Shown one piece after another: positions 49,066-57,984 of a stretch of DNA of 64,000 nucleotides. Position 1 is the stretch's first letter, and every line of letters begins with the position of its first letter. The translations under genes and the position numbers were made by a program. Below the pieces are notes generated by a model. That model did not search any database, was not told where the DNA came from, and saw only the letters and a program-made list of their open reading frames with translations. This stretch comes from Nocardia sp. NBC_00565 (GTDB lineage: Bacteria > Actinomycetota > Actinomycetes > Mycobacteriales > Mycobacteriaceae), in assembly GCF_036345915.1 (NCBI RefSeq), contig NZ_CP107785.1:2728001-2792000 (forward strand), in the 5' to 3' direction.

Positions 49066-50589
49066 ATGAACGAGACATTCGATGTGGTCGTCGCCGGTGC
49101 CGGACCGGTCGGGCTCATACTGGCGTGCGAGCTGCGCCTCGGCGGCGCACAGGTGCTGGTCGTCGAACGGCTGACCGAACCCGATATGACCCTCAAGGCC
49201 GGTGCGATCAATGTGCCGACGGCGCAGGCCCTCTATCGCCGCGGGCTGCTGCCCGACCTGGTCGAACAGCAGAATGCGGTGGTCGAGCGCATCCGGGCCG
49301 CCGGCATGTTCCCGCCCGCACAGACGGGCAACCAGCGCTTGCCGATCGCCGGTCATTTCGCCGGCATCATGCTCAGCATGCCCGAGATCGACCGGGACGA
49401 CCCGGTTTTCGCCGATCTCGGCCCGGCCGCCGAGGCGGTGCTGGTGCCCCAGCAGGGGATCGAAGCGATCCTGACCAGGCGTGCGGTCGAACTCGGGGTG
49501 CCGATTCGGCGCGGCGTCGAGCTGACCGACTTCGACGACGACGGCACCGGCGTCACCGTCCACTTCGGCGACAGCACGGTGCGCGCGGCCTGGCTGGTCG
49601 GCTGCGACGGCGGCCGCAGCACGGTCCGCAAACTGACCGGATTCGACTTCCCCGGTCTGGACCCGGAGATCACCGGACATCAGGCGATCGTCGAGATGAC
49701 CGGCGCCGAGGCGCTGCAGCCGGGCTGGAATTGCACCGACACCGGAATCTATGTCAACGGCCCGACACCGGGACGGGTCCTGACCGTGGAGCTCGACGGC
49801 CCGCCCGCCGACCGCACCGCCCCGGTGACCGCGGCCGAGTTGCAGGCCAGCCTGCGCGCGGTATCGGGTGTGCCGGTGGAGATCACCGCCGTCCACTCCG
49901 CGACCCGGTTCACCGACAACACCCGCCAGGTCACCGAATACCGCAAGGGCCGGGTCCTGCTGGCCGGCGATGCGGCCCATGTGCATTCGCCGTTCGGCGG
50001 GCAGGGCCTCAACCTCGGCGTCGGCGACGCGGTCAACCTCGGCTGGAAACTGGCCGCCGTGGTGCGCGGCGTCGCGCGCGAATCCCTGCTCGACACCTAC
50101 ACCCTGGAACGGCATCCGGTGGGCGCGTGGGTGCTCGAGTGGACCCGCGCACAGATCGCGCTGATGCGACTCGACCAGCGCAGCAAGGCAATACGGGCCG
50201 TGGTCACCGATCTGCTCGCCACGCGGGAGGGCAGCACCGAGATCTTCAAGAAGATCTCCGGCGTCCTGCACCGCTACGACCTCGGCGCCGGACACGACCT
50301 CATCGGTGCGGCCACACCGGATATCGAGCTCTCCGACGGCAGTCGGCTCGGCGAGCACTTCGCCGATGGTCGGGCCGTCCTGTTGGATCTGGCCGATTCC
50401 ACGGAACTCCGGGCGATCGTGGCCCCCTGGTCCGATCTCGTTCGCGTGGTGACAGCGAAACCGGTTGCGCCACGGGAGCTTTCCGCGCTGCTGGTCCGGC
50501 CGGACGGTTATGTGGCCTGGGCTGCGGATTTCGGCGCGCGTGACGGACTGAGCGACGCGCTGCGCCGCTGGTTCGGCGAGAAGTCCTGA
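49066..50589 (+). CDS. FAD-dependent aromatic hydroxylase/rifampicin monooxygenase-like
   Basis: This is a 507-residue class A flavoprotein monooxygenase. FDVVVAGAGPVGLILACELR binds FAD, VGCDGGRSTVRKLTGFDFPG holds the DG motif and VLLAGDAAHVHSPFGGQGLN holds the GD motif. The C-terminal thioredoxin-like domain (about 390-505) is present. Rifampicin monooxygenase of Nocardia and polyketide hydroxylases share this form; the substrate here is open. The start follows the N-terminal homology. Confidence 0.87.
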   Translation: MNETFDVVVAGAGPVGLILACELRLGGAQVLVVERLTEPDMTLKAGAINVPTAQALYRRGLLPDLVEQQNAVVERIRAAGMFPPAQTGNQRLPIAGHFAGIMLSMPEIDRDDPVFADLGPAAEAVLVPQQGIEAILTRRAVELGVPIRRGVELTDFDDDGTGVTVHFGDSTVRAAWLVGCDGGRSTVRKLTGFDFPGLDPEITGHQAIVEMTGAEALQPGWNCTDTGIYVNGPTPGRVLTVELDGPPADRTAPVTAAELQASLRAVSGVPVEITAVHSATRFTDNTRQVTEYRKGRVLLAGDAAHVHSPFGGQGLNLGVGDAVNLGWKLAAVVRGVARESLLDTYTLERHPVGAWVLEWTRAQIALMRLDQRSKAIRAVVTDLLATREGSTEIFKKISGVLHRYDLGAGHDLIGAATPDIELSDGSRLGEHFADGRAVLLDLADSTELRAIVAPWSDLVRVVTAKPVAPRELSALLVRPDGYVAWAADFGARDGLSDALRRWFGEKS

Positions 50590-50621
50590 GCAAACCGATA
50601 TCCGGTTCAGCGCAGTGCTAT

Positions 50622-50653
50622 CGGCCGGCCCGAACGCGGGGTCGGGCCGGCCG
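50622..50653. terminator. Stem-loop terminator between convergent genes
   Basis: Perfect 12-bp arms (CGGCCGGCCCGA and inverse) with an eight-base loop lie between the monooxygenase and Ddn-like genes. Confidence 0.75.
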
Positions 50654-50671
50654 CATTCCCTCGCGCAGCCG

Positions 50672-51082
50672 CTACGCCGCCTGGCGATATAGCGCGAGTA
50701 CCGGAATCAACCGGGATGTCTTCGCCTGGTACTCGCCGAAGCCAGGCATGATCTCGACCATCCGCGCGTACAGTTCGTCGCGCTCGGTGCCGATCACCAC
50801 CTCGGCCTTCGCCGGGTAGCTCTCGGTGCCGATCTCCACGGTGAGCTCCGGATTCGCGCGCAGGTTGTGGTACCAGGCCGGATGCTTGTCGGCCCCACCA
50901 TTGGAGGCGATGAGCACGATGCGCTCGCCGTCCGGGAGATACACCAGCGGGCTGGTGACCTGGCGGCCGGACTTGGCGCCGGTCGTCGTGATCAGCACCA
51001 TCGGCGCGTCCTCGAACATGCCGCCGACCTTGCCTTCGTTGGCGCGGAACTCATTGATCACCTGCGCGTTGAAATCGTTCAT
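50672..51082 (-). CDS. Deazaflavin (F420)-dependent nitroreductase family protein (Ddn-like)
   Basis: The 136-residue split-barrel protein has APMVLITTTGAKSGRQVTSP and GERIVLIASNGGADKHPAWY, the F420-binding signatures of the Ddn/nitroreductase family. The start is the ATG behind GGGAG. A perfect 18-bp palindrome lies about 85 bases upstream and should control it. Confidence 0.9.
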   Translation of the reverse strand: MNDFNAQVINEFRANEGKVGGMFEDAPMVLITTTGAKSGRQVTSPLVYLPDGERIVLIASNGGADKHPAWYHNLRANPELTVEIGTESYPAKAEVVIGTERDELYARMVEIMPGFGEYQAKTSRLIPVLALYRQAA

Positions 51083-51167
51083 TGCACTCCCATCCGTGTT
51101 TTCCGCACCAACCACCGCGCCGCGCTCGAAATTCCTGACCTCTTGCCCGAACCGGGACATCAGGAAT

Positions 51168-51185
51168 ACCGTACGTACGTACGGT
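51168..51185. promoter_or_regulatory. TetR-type operator ACCGTACGTACGTACGGT
   Basis: The 18-bp perfect palindrome lies between the divergent Ddn-like gene and the tam remnant. The shape is common for TetR operators in actinobacteria; no tetR gene is beside it. Confidence 0.65.
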
Positions 51186-51211
51186 TTGGTTGAATCGACT
51201 TGGAGCTGCCG

Positions 51212-51530
51212 ATGTGGGATCCCAAGAAGTACCTGGCCTTCGATGACCATCGCTCGCGCCCGTTCTTCGATCTGCTGGGCCGCATCGCCGCCGAAAGTCC
51301 GCGCCGTGTCGTGGATCTCGGATGTGGACCAGGACATCTCACCGCATCGCTGGCCGAGCGGTGGCCCGGAGCGATTATCGAGGCTTCGGACTCCTCGCCC
51401 GAAATGGTCGCCGCGGCAAGGAGTCTCGGCATCGATGCCACGCTCGGCACGGTCGAGGATTGGCGTCCCGCGCCGGACGCCGATGTCGTCATCACCGTGG
51501 CTGCCGTTCCGCCGAATCTTCGCCGTAGCG
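51212..51530 (+). pseudogene. Truncated trans-aconitate methyltransferase-like gene
   Basis: From ATG 51212 the frame encodes [10 protein letters not shown], then [20 protein letters not shown] and [20 protein letters not shown], the N-terminal SAM-binding half of Tam-type enzymes. Homology ends after about residue 100 ([14 protein letters not shown]) where NAVLQW would be expected. The frame runs on to 51652 without family resemblance. About 150 C-terminal residues are missing. Confidence 0.75.
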
Positions 51531-51635
51531 CGGAAGACGGGCTGAGAGGGCAACGCCTTAACGCCTGGTTATACTTTCCGGCTATATCTCGGTGGTGTTC
51601 TCAGGCGGCAATCCCTACTTCGGAGAGGTTTTGCG

Positions 51636-51731
51636 ATGGTTCTGCCCTGTGAATGTGGTCCCAGTTGCCAGTGCGGCTGTCAGGCGGGCGGATCGTGCTC
51701 GTGTGGCGGGGACAAATGCCAGCACGAGTGA
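51636..51731 (+). CDS. Metallothionein, 31 residues
   Basis: This short gene encodes [16 protein letters not shown] followed by [15 protein letters not shown]: eight Cys in 31 residues, in CxC and CxCxC groups. This is the form of small actinobacterial metallothioneins that bind Cu(I), Zn or Cd. GGAGAGG ends seven bases before the ATG. AT-rich hexamers TATACT (51570-51575) and TATATC (51583-51588) upstream may serve as its promoter. It is followed by a strong hairpin. Confidence 0.85.
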   Translation: MVLPCECGPSCQCGCQAGGSCSCGGDKCQHE

Positions 51732-51750
51732 CCAGTTGAACGTTGCGCTG

Positions 51751-51778
51751 TCGAGGCTCCCGGATCTGGGAGCCTCGA
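51751..51778. terminator. Bidirectional terminator hairpin
   Basis: Perfect 11-bp arms TCGAGGCTCCC/GGGAGCCTCGA with a six-base loop lie between the convergent metallothionein and SnoaL-like genes. Confidence 0.8.
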
Positions 51779-51784
51779 TGCGTT

Positions 51785-52222
51785 TCAGGCAGTGCCCGGC
51801 GCGACGAACATGAAGCTCTTCTCCTCCACGCGCCGCTGGATCCGCCATTTCCCCTCGATGCGCACGAAGGTGTCGAGATACCAGAGTCCGCACAGCATCA
51901 GGCTCTGCTTACCTTCGCCGGTGGCAACCAGCATCGGGTTGTGGCACATCGTGCGCCCGGTGGCGATATCGCCCTCGACCGTGATCGAGGAGTTGCTGAT
52001 CAGATGTTGGAACGCCAGGAAATTCGGCATGACAGTGGCGAGGAACTTCTTGGTGGATTCGAGATCCCCGACCGCACCACCCATGGCCGAGTAGTCGATA
52101 TGCGCGTCCGCGGTGAAGATCTCGTCGAGCAGATCCCACTGCTGGGTGTCCACCGCGTGCGAGTAGCGGACCATCAGGTCCGTTATCTCCAGGCGGTCCG
52201 AAATCTCCTGCAGCGACAGCAT
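51785..52222 (-). CDS. SnoaL-like/NTF2-fold protein
   Basis: The 145-residue protein starts at the ATG with GGAGGCACC upstream. It has the NTF2-like cone pattern (EISDRLEITDLMVRYSHAVD, WDLLDEIFTADAHIDYS, RIEGKWRIQRR), with the Tyr/Asp/His pocket residues of the SnoaL_4 group (scytalone dehydratase-like). Substrate unknown. Confidence 0.85.
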   Translation of the reverse strand: MLSLQEISDRLEITDLMVRYSHAVDTQQWDLLDEIFTADAHIDYSAMGGAVGDLESTKKFLATVMPNFLAFQHLISNSSITVEGDIATGRTMCHNPMLVATGEGKQSLMLCGLWYLDTFVRIEGKWRIQRRVEEKSFMFVAPGTA

Positions 52223-52257
52223 GGTGCCTCCGAATTGCCGACACATCGTTTCTGCGG

Positions 52258-52440
52258 GTGCGCAGAACTGAGCGTAATGGGAGCAGGATTCGACCGTGCA
52301 AGCAAGAGCAGGGTCCGCAGCGGGAGGCCCCACGCCGCGATGGCGCGGTGTACGGCGAGGAATGCCGGGCCGCCGATGCGGATGCGGTGGTCGAGGCGGT
52401 GGCGCTCGGCAAACTGATTCCGCGGACGCCCGAGTATTAG
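52258..52440 (+). other. Possible 3' gene remnant
   Basis: A short frame ends VVEAVALGKLIPRTPEY at 52440 and looks like a natural protein C terminus. There is no credible start and no room for a full gene. It may be a fragment left by rearrangement. Confidence 0.25.
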
Positions 52441-53354
52441 CTGAGGGCGTCACGCACCAATCCGTCTGCGTCACGCAGTAGTTCGCGGGCCCCGGGGGCG
52501 TCGACTCCGGCCAGTCGCATGACGATGGCGGTCTTCACGTGGCCGTCGGCGGCCTCCAGCAGTGCCGCGGCCGTCGCCGAATCGGCTCCGGTCGTCTCGG
52601 CGATGATGCGGCGAGCCCGGTCGACGAGTTTGGCGTTGGTGGGCCGCACATCCACCATCAGGTTGCCGTACACCTTGCCCGCCTGCACCATCGCGGCGGT
52701 GGAGAGCATATTGCACACCATCTTCTGTGCCGTACCCGCCTTCAATCGGGTCGAGCCGGTCAAAACCTCGGGGCCGGTATCGATTTCTATGCCCACGTCG
52801 GCGTGCGCACTCGCTTCGGCAGCACGATTGCACGAGATCGCGACCGTCGCGGCACCGATCGATCGGCTGTGCCGCAATGCGCCGATGGCGTAGGGGGTGC
52901 GTCCACTGGCGGCCAGTGCGATGACCACATCGTCGGCGGTGAGCCCGACAGCGGATAGATCTGCGGCGGCACGGGCGGGATCGTCCTCCGCGCCCTCGAC
53001 CGCCCGCATGAACGCGTCCGGTCCGCCCGCGATGATCCCGAGCACCTCGCCGGGATCGGTGCCGAAGGTCGGCGGACATTCCACCGCGTCGAGCACACCG
53101 AGTCGGCCGCTGGTGCCCGCGCCGATATAGATCAACCGTCCGCCGCGTCGCCGCGCCTCGACGATCAGCGCGACCGCTCGCGCGATGTCCGGAATCGCTT
53201 GCCCCACAGCCGAAGCCACGCCCGCATCCTCGGCGTTCATGGTGCGCAGTAGCTCCTCGATCGGCATCGAGTCGAGTGCGGTGGTGCGCGGATTCGCCGC
53301 CTCCGTTGTCAGCGAACCAATGTCGTTCACCGTGCTACCGCTGCCGCGCGGCAT
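52437..53354 (-). CDS. murQ: N-acetylmuramic acid 6-phosphate etherase MurQ
   Basis: The 305-residue SIS-domain lyase cleaves MurNAc-6-P to GlcNAc-6-P and D-lactate. Family marks are LDSMPIEELLRTMNAED, GRLIYIGAGTSGRLGVLDAVECPPTFG and TGSTRLKAGTAQKMVCNMLS; the catalytic Glu is in VECPPTF. ATG 53354 is used; the AAGGAGG farther upstream is at an unusual distance. It is the last gene of the muramate salvage operon. Confidence 0.95.
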   Translation of the reverse strand: MPRGSGSTVNDIGSLTTEAANPRTTALDSMPIEELLRTMNAEDAGVASAVGQAIPDIARAVALIVEARRRGGRLIYIGAGTSGRLGVLDAVECPPTFGTDPGEVLGIIAGGPDAFMRAVEGAEDDPARAAADLSAVGLTADDVVIALAASGRTPYAIGALRHSRSIGAATVAISCNRAAEASAHADVGIEIDTGPEVLTGSTRLKAGTAQKMVCNMLSTAAMVQAGKVYGNLMVDVRPTNAKLVDRARRIIAETTGADSATAAALLEAADGHVKTAIVMRLAGVDAPGARELLRDADGLVRDALS

Positions 53355-53373
53355 GACGAAACCCGAGGGTGTT

Positions 53374-54237
53374 TCATTCGACCTCCTTGGTTCGACGATC
53401 GGCCACCGCCTCGTACGTACGGCGCAGGGCTTTTGCCGCCGACGGCGTGCGTTGCAGGACACCGACATACAAGGCGTCGACGATCAAGAGCTGGCTCATG
53501 CGACTCGCCATTGCGGCAGAACGGAATCCGTCTTCGCGTCCGGCCACGAGGACGGTGCTTGCGGCGAAGTTCGCGAGTCGGGACTGCGTTCCGGCCGTCA
53601 CGGCGACCGTCGTCACGCTCGCGTCGGCGGCCCGGCGCACGGCTTCGACGATGGCGGCGGTCTCCCCGGAATGCGAGAACGCGACGACCGCATCGCCCGG
53701 CTGCAGCAGACTCGCCTGTACCAGCGCGTCATCCTCGGATGTGCATGCGCCACACCACATCCCGATCCGGGTGAGCTTCTGCGCCATATCCATCGCGACG
53801 AGTCCGGACGCGCCGATCCCGACGAGGAGCACGCGCCGTGCGCACACCAGTGCGTCGACGACGGCCTCCATGGTCGCCGGGTCGGCGAGTTCCGCGGTCG
53901 CGACCATCCCCTCGGTTTCGAAGGCGGTGAGTTTGTGCAGCACCTTCGACAGTTCGTCGTCGGCATCGATATCGGTGGCGAAGACCGGCACCCCCTCATC
54001 GCCGCCGACCGCGGCCAATGCCAGTCGCAGCTGCGGATAGCCCTCGTAGCCGAGCGTTTTGGCCAGCCGCACCACTGCGGAGGTGCTGGTCGTCGACCGT
54101 TCCGCGAGCTGACTCACCGTCAGTTGCGCGGCGGCGGCCGGGTCGTGCCGGATCACCTGCGCGACCCGCAGCGCGGTCGGCGTGAGCCGCGGCAGTGCTG
54201 CCAGCAGGCGCGTGCGGACGTCGTCACCTTCGGGCAT
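53374..54237 (-). CDS. MurR/RpiR-family regulator
   Basis: The 287-residue protein has an N-terminal HTH_6 domain (LTPTALRVAQVI, LTVSQLAERSTTSTSAVVRL) and a C-terminal SIS sugar-phosphate domain (VLLVGIGASGLVAMDMAQKL, VVAFSHSGETAAIVEAV). It lies between anmK and murQ and probably senses MurNAc-6-P to control this operon, as E. coli MurR does. Confidence 0.92.
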   Translation of the reverse strand: MPEGDDVRTRLLAALPRLTPTALRVAQVIRHDPAAAAQLTVSQLAERSTTSTSAVVRLAKTLGYEGYPQLRLALAAVGGDEGVPVFATDIDADDELSKVLHKLTAFETEGMVATAELADPATMEAVVDALVCARRVLLVGIGASGLVAMDMAQKLTRIGMWCGACTSEDDALVQASLLQPGDAVVAFSHSGETAAIVEAVRRAADASVTTVAVTAGTQSRLANFAASTVLVAGREDGFRSAAMASRMSQLLIVDALYVGVLQRTPSAAKALRRTYEAVADRRTKEVE

Positions 54238-54240
54238 GGT

Positions 54241-55401
54241 TCACCCGGCCAGCGTGAGTCGTCGGGGCAGGGTGGCGGGGGCGGCGGGCAGGGTGAGCCC
54301 GACTGCTCCGGGGGTGATCGACCCGAGCACCGTCGCTCGGGTCGCTCCGGTACACGCGGAGTGGCTGCCCGCGAGGCCGTGCGCGGTGAGGAAGCCGAGC
54401 ACGGCGAATGCGGTGGCCTCCTTGGCCGCCGCGGGCAGACCGAGTTCGTCGGAGGTGCGCAGTGTCGCAGACCGCAGTTGCTCGCCCAGCATCGTCATCA
54501 GCGTGGGGTTGCGGGTTCCGCCGCCCGAGGTGATGACCTCGGTGGGGTGCAGCGGCGCGAGTGCGTCGGCGATGGTGCGTGCGGTCAGCGCGGTCACAGT
54601 GGCGACAATATCGTCGGCGGATATCGCACGGCCGCGCAACACGCGCTCCAGGTAGGCGCGGTTGAACAGCTCCTTCCCCGTGGTCTTCGGTGCCGCCGCG
54701 CGGTAATAGGGCTCCGCGAGAAGGACTTCCAGCAACTCCGTGTCGATCGTCCCACGGGCGCCGCGCAGTCCCGACCGATCGAAATGCTCAACACCATTGA
54801 TGCACATATCGGCAGCGGCGTCGATGAGCGCGTTCCCCGGGCCGGTATCGAAGGCGACCGGCTGCGCACCGGTGACGGTGACATTGGCGATCCCGCCGAT
54901 ATTCAGCGCGGCCGCCCGCCCGGGGCGCCCGGCCAGCCACAATACGTCGAAGAGGCCGACGAGCGGGGCCCCTTGGCCGCCCGCCGCGATATCGCGCGAG
55001 CGGAAATCGCTGACGACCGGCACTCCGGTGCGCTCGGCGATCCATGCGGGCTGACCGAGTTGCAGCGTGCCGTGGGTCGTACCGTCACGCACCCAGTGGT
55101 ACACCGTTTGTCCATGCGAGGCGATGAGATCGGCACTGCCACTGAAGAACTCGTGCACCGCCGCGTCGGCCGCCGCGGCGAAGGCCTGACCGATGGCGGT
55201 ATCCAGACGGCACACGGTGCCCATGTCGACCGACCCCGGCGGCAGGGCAGCCACGAGTTCGGTACGCAGCCCTTCGGGATACGCTCGGCTGAGCTGTCCG
55301 ACGATTCGCACGTGAATTGTGCTGTCCCGCAGTATGATCTCCGCACCGATGGCGTCGATCGCGTCGTGCGACGTCCCGGACATCAACCCGATGACGCGCA
55401 C
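54241..55401 (-). CDS. anmK: Anhydro-N-acetylmuramic acid kinase AnmK
   Basis: The 386-residue ASKHA kinase hydrolyses and phosphorylates 1,6-anhydro-MurNAc to MurNAc-6-P. It has GLMSGTSHDAIDAI, LIASHGQTVYHW, LNIGGIANVT, FDTGPGNALIDA and ITSGGGTRNPTL. The GTG start overlaps the stop of the transporter gene (GTAG arrangement), so translation is coupled. Confidence 0.95.
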   Translation of the reverse strand: MRVIGLMSGTSHDAIDAIGAEIILRDSTIHVRIVGQLSRAYPEGLRTELVAALPPGSVDMGTVCRLDTAIGQAFAAAADAAVHEFFSGSADLIASHGQTVYHWVRDGTTHGTLQLGQPAWIAERTGVPVVSDFRSRDIAAGGQGAPLVGLFDVLWLAGRPGRAAALNIGGIANVTVTGAQPVAFDTGPGNALIDAAADMCINGVEHFDRSGLRGARGTIDTELLEVLLAEPYYRAAAPKTTGKELFNRAYLERVLRGRAISADDIVATVTALTARTIADALAPLHPTEVITSGGGTRNPTLMTMLGEQLRSATLRTSDELGLPAAAKEATAFAVLGFLTAHGLAGSHSACTGATRATVLGSITPGAVGLTLPAAPATLPRRLTLAG

Positions 55402-56930
55402 TACACCACCGCCTCGATCGGTTCCGGCTCCTCCGGTGCGGCCGCCGGATGAAACAGGCTCGCGATCCCGCCGACGACGAGGGTGACGATCACCCCGATC
55501 GGCACGAGCCACTGTGCGGCGATACCCTTTTCGACCGTCTTGCCCGCGACCGTGACGTCGATCTTGATGACCCGCACCACGAACGTCATCACGATCACCG
55601 TGGCGATGAACGCCACGATCGCGTCGAACTGGTTGGCGCGCGCGACAAGTCGCCCGAGCAGGAACGCCCCGAGTAGCGCGCCGTAGGTGTACCCGGCGAT
55701 GGTGAGCGCCGTCAGGTACACATTGCCCGTCGTCGCACTGAAGCCCATCGCGAACAGCGCCATCAGCGCAGCCCACACGAGTGTCATCACGCGCGCGAGT
55801 CGCAGCAGGGTGGCGTCGGCCAGGGTCCGGCGCGAGAAGCTGCGGATGATGTCGGCGACCGTCGAATTCGCCATCGAGTTCAAGGCAGAGGACAGCGAAC
55901 CCATTGCCGCACCCAGGATTCCGGCGACGAGCAAACCGGAGATCACCACCGGCAGCCCGTGCAGAATGAAGTTGGGGTACAGGCTGTCCGCGCTCGTCAG
56001 CCCGAGTTCCTTGGCCGTCTTACCGCCGTTATAGGACCACAGCAGCACCCCCACCAGAGAGAACGCCGCGAACTGGATGGCGACGAAGACGCCAGAACCG
56101 ATCATCGCCTGCTGACTGTCACGCAACGACCGCGTCGCCAGAATGCGCTGCACGATCAGTTGATCGGAGCCGTGGGATGCCATCGCGAAGATCGCGCCGC
56201 CGATGATCGCGGTCGGAAGCGCGAAGGAATTGGTAAGGACATGCGCGACGCCGAAATCGGTATCGAAGATACGGAACTTGCCCGCGTGCAACGCATCCGA
56301 CCATCCGGAGGCCCCGACGTGACCGGTGAGCACACAGATCGCGATGAGCGCACCGGCGAGGTAGAGACCCATCTGCAGTGCGTCGGTCCAGATCACGGCC
56401 TTGATGCCGCCGAGGTAGGTGTAGATGACGGTCAGCAGGGTCAGCGCCAGGATGATCGCGTCGTAGCCGAAGTCGAGCCCGAACTCGCTGAGCAGCAATT
56501 TGATCGGAATCGCGGAGGCGAACAATCGCACGCCCTCGGCGAGCAGCCGGGTGAAGACGAAGGTCACCGACGCGACGCCCTGCAGGTAGCGGCCGAAGCG
56601 CAGTTCGAGGTACTGGTAGGCGCTGACGAACCCGCCGCGCTTGTACAGCGGGATCAATACGATTGCCACGATCGTGCGTCCGATGATGTATCCGATGGCG
56701 AGCTCGACATTGCCGAATGCCTGATCGGTGTACGCGCCGCCCGGCACCGAAATGACGGTGAGCACACTGGTTTCGGTCGCTACCACCGAGAAACACACCG
56801 TCCACCACGGCATTCGGCCCTCGCCGACGAAATAGTCGCTGCTGGACTTCTGCTTTCCGGATAGGCGAAGACCGATCCATGCGACGGCGACGAGATAGAC
56901 GACGATGACGGCGAGATCGAGTGCGTTCAA
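55401..56930 (-). CDS. Sodium:solute symporter (SSS family)
   Basis: The 509-residue protein has about 13 membrane helices. The family signature lies in the region GRLPWW-like DYFVGEGRMPWWTVCFSVVA and in GILGAAMGSLSSALNSMANS, where the sodium site forms. Its place between a sugar kinase and anmK suggests uptake of MurNAc, anhydro-MurNAc or a related amino sugar. SSS members also carry sialic acid in other bacteria; no sialate genes are here. Confidence 0.88.
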   Translation of the reverse strand: MNALDLAVIVVYLVAVAWIGLRLSGKQKSSSDYFVGEGRMPWWTVCFSVVATETSVLTVISVPGGAYTDQAFGNVELAIGYIIGRTIVAIVLIPLYKRGGFVSAYQYLELRFGRYLQGVASVTFVFTRLLAEGVRLFASAIPIKLLLSEFGLDFGYDAIILALTLLTVIYTYLGGIKAVIWTDALQMGLYLAGALIAICVLTGHVGASGWSDALHAGKFRIFDTDFGVAHVLTNSFALPTAIIGGAIFAMASHGSDQLIVQRILATRSLRDSQQAMIGSGVFVAIQFAAFSLVGVLLWSYNGGKTAKELGLTSADSLYPNFILHGLPVVISGLLVAGILGAAMGSLSSALNSMANSTVADIIRSFSRRTLADATLLRLARVMTLVWAALMALFAMGFSATTGNVYLTALTIAGYTYGALLGAFLLGRLVARANQFDAIVAFIATVIVMTFVVRVIKIDVTVAGKTVEKGIAAQWLVPIGVIVTLVVGGIASLFHPAAAPEEPEPIEAVV

Positions 56931-57003
56931 CGCAGCTCCCCGGTGACGCGACGGACGGAATGCAAGTAAGTGTCAGATGTCACATCACTTCTGTCAATGA
57001 TTG

Positions 57004-57924
57004 TCAGACGATTCGGGTGACCAGCACCTCGAGCGCGGTGGTCGGGTCGAGGGCGAGTAGGGCCGCGCCGTCGATGGGATCACCGAGCGGGTCGCGGCGA
57101 TTGATCACATGCCCGATCTGTTGGTCGAGCGGCGCCAACAGCGGTGCACCGAGTTCGGTGAGTCCGCCGGTGATCGCGTAGGGTACCGGCGGGCTCATTC
57201 CGGACCGCTCGATGGCGGCATGGACGGTGCGGGCCAGCGCTCGTCCGGCAGCGGCCATGATCGCCGCCGCGATGGCGTCCACTGCGGCGGCCACGACAGG
57301 AGCGAAGCTGGCCGCGACCAGGGCCGGATTATCCTGTTCGCCAAGGTATTTCGGCAGCGCATCCAAACCGATCCCGTAATGTTCGCCGACCTTGTCGGCC
57401 AGGATGGTGTGTGGACCACGACCGTCGTGGCAGCGCAGCGCGGCGCGCAGGCCTTCGAGGCCGATCCAACCACCGCTGCCCTCGTCGCCGAGTTGCGGTC
57501 CCCAGCCGTCGACTCTGGTGAACCGCCCGGCATCGTCGACCGCCGTCGCAACGGCTCCAGTACCGATCGTCAGCACCACGCCCGGCGATCCACCGAGCGC
57601 CCCGGCATGCGCGGTCACGGCATCGGAGGTCACGGCGACCGCGGCCGCCCCCGGAAGTTCGGCCAGCCGCCGGGCCAGGAATGCGGCGGCTTCCGGGGCC
57701 GATGCGGCACCGGCCGCCCCGACCGACAGCGTGAAAGGTGCTCGCGCCGGGGTCATCTGGTCGATGACCGCGCGGATCGCGCGTTCCGCCTCGGCGACAC
57801 CCACGGCATGCGCCAGCCCCGGCGCACCAGGGGCTTGCGCATAACCGGTCTGGCTGCCGTCGACACGCAGCGAGCCACGACAACCGGTCTTGCCGAGATC
57901 GATCGCGAGCACATGGCTGGTCAT
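57004..57924 (-). CDS. BadF/BadG-family amino-sugar kinase (MurK/GlcNAc kinase-like)
   Basis: The 306-residue ASKHA kinase has VLAIDLGKTGCRGSLRVDG (phosphate 1), VLTIGTGAVATAVD (phosphate 2), GWGPQLGDEGSGGWIGLEGL and ITGGLTELGAPLL (adenosine). Relatives phosphorylate GlcNAc or, as in clostridial MurK, both MurNAc and GlcNAc. As first gene of the operon it would supply MurNAc-6-P for MurQ. Three TGTCA repeats lie between it and the transporter start. Confidence 0.9.
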   Translation of the reverse strand: MTSHVLAIDLGKTGCRGSLRVDGSQTGYAQAPGAPGLAHAVGVAEAERAIRAVIDQMTPARAPFTLSVGAAGAASAPEAAAFLARRLAELPGAAAVAVTSDAVTAHAGALGGSPGVVLTIGTGAVATAVDDAGRFTRVDGWGPQLGDEGSGGWIGLEGLRAALRCHDGRGPHTILADKVGEHYGIGLDALPKYLGEQDNPALVAASFAPVVAAAVDAIAAAIMAAAGRALARTVHAAIERSGMSPPVPYAITGGLTELGAPLLAPLDQQIGHVINRRDPLGDPIDGAALLALDPTTALEVLVTRIV

Positions 57925-57984
57925 GGAACCATCCTTGCCGATGACCAGCGACCGGACCGCCGAAAGCACGGGCCCCGCTCGAAG

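Noticed and set aside
56971..57006. TGTCA repeats as a defined MurR operator
   Set aside because: The three spaced repeats are suggestive, but they lie between the first two genes of the operon, have irregular spacing and show no symmetry.
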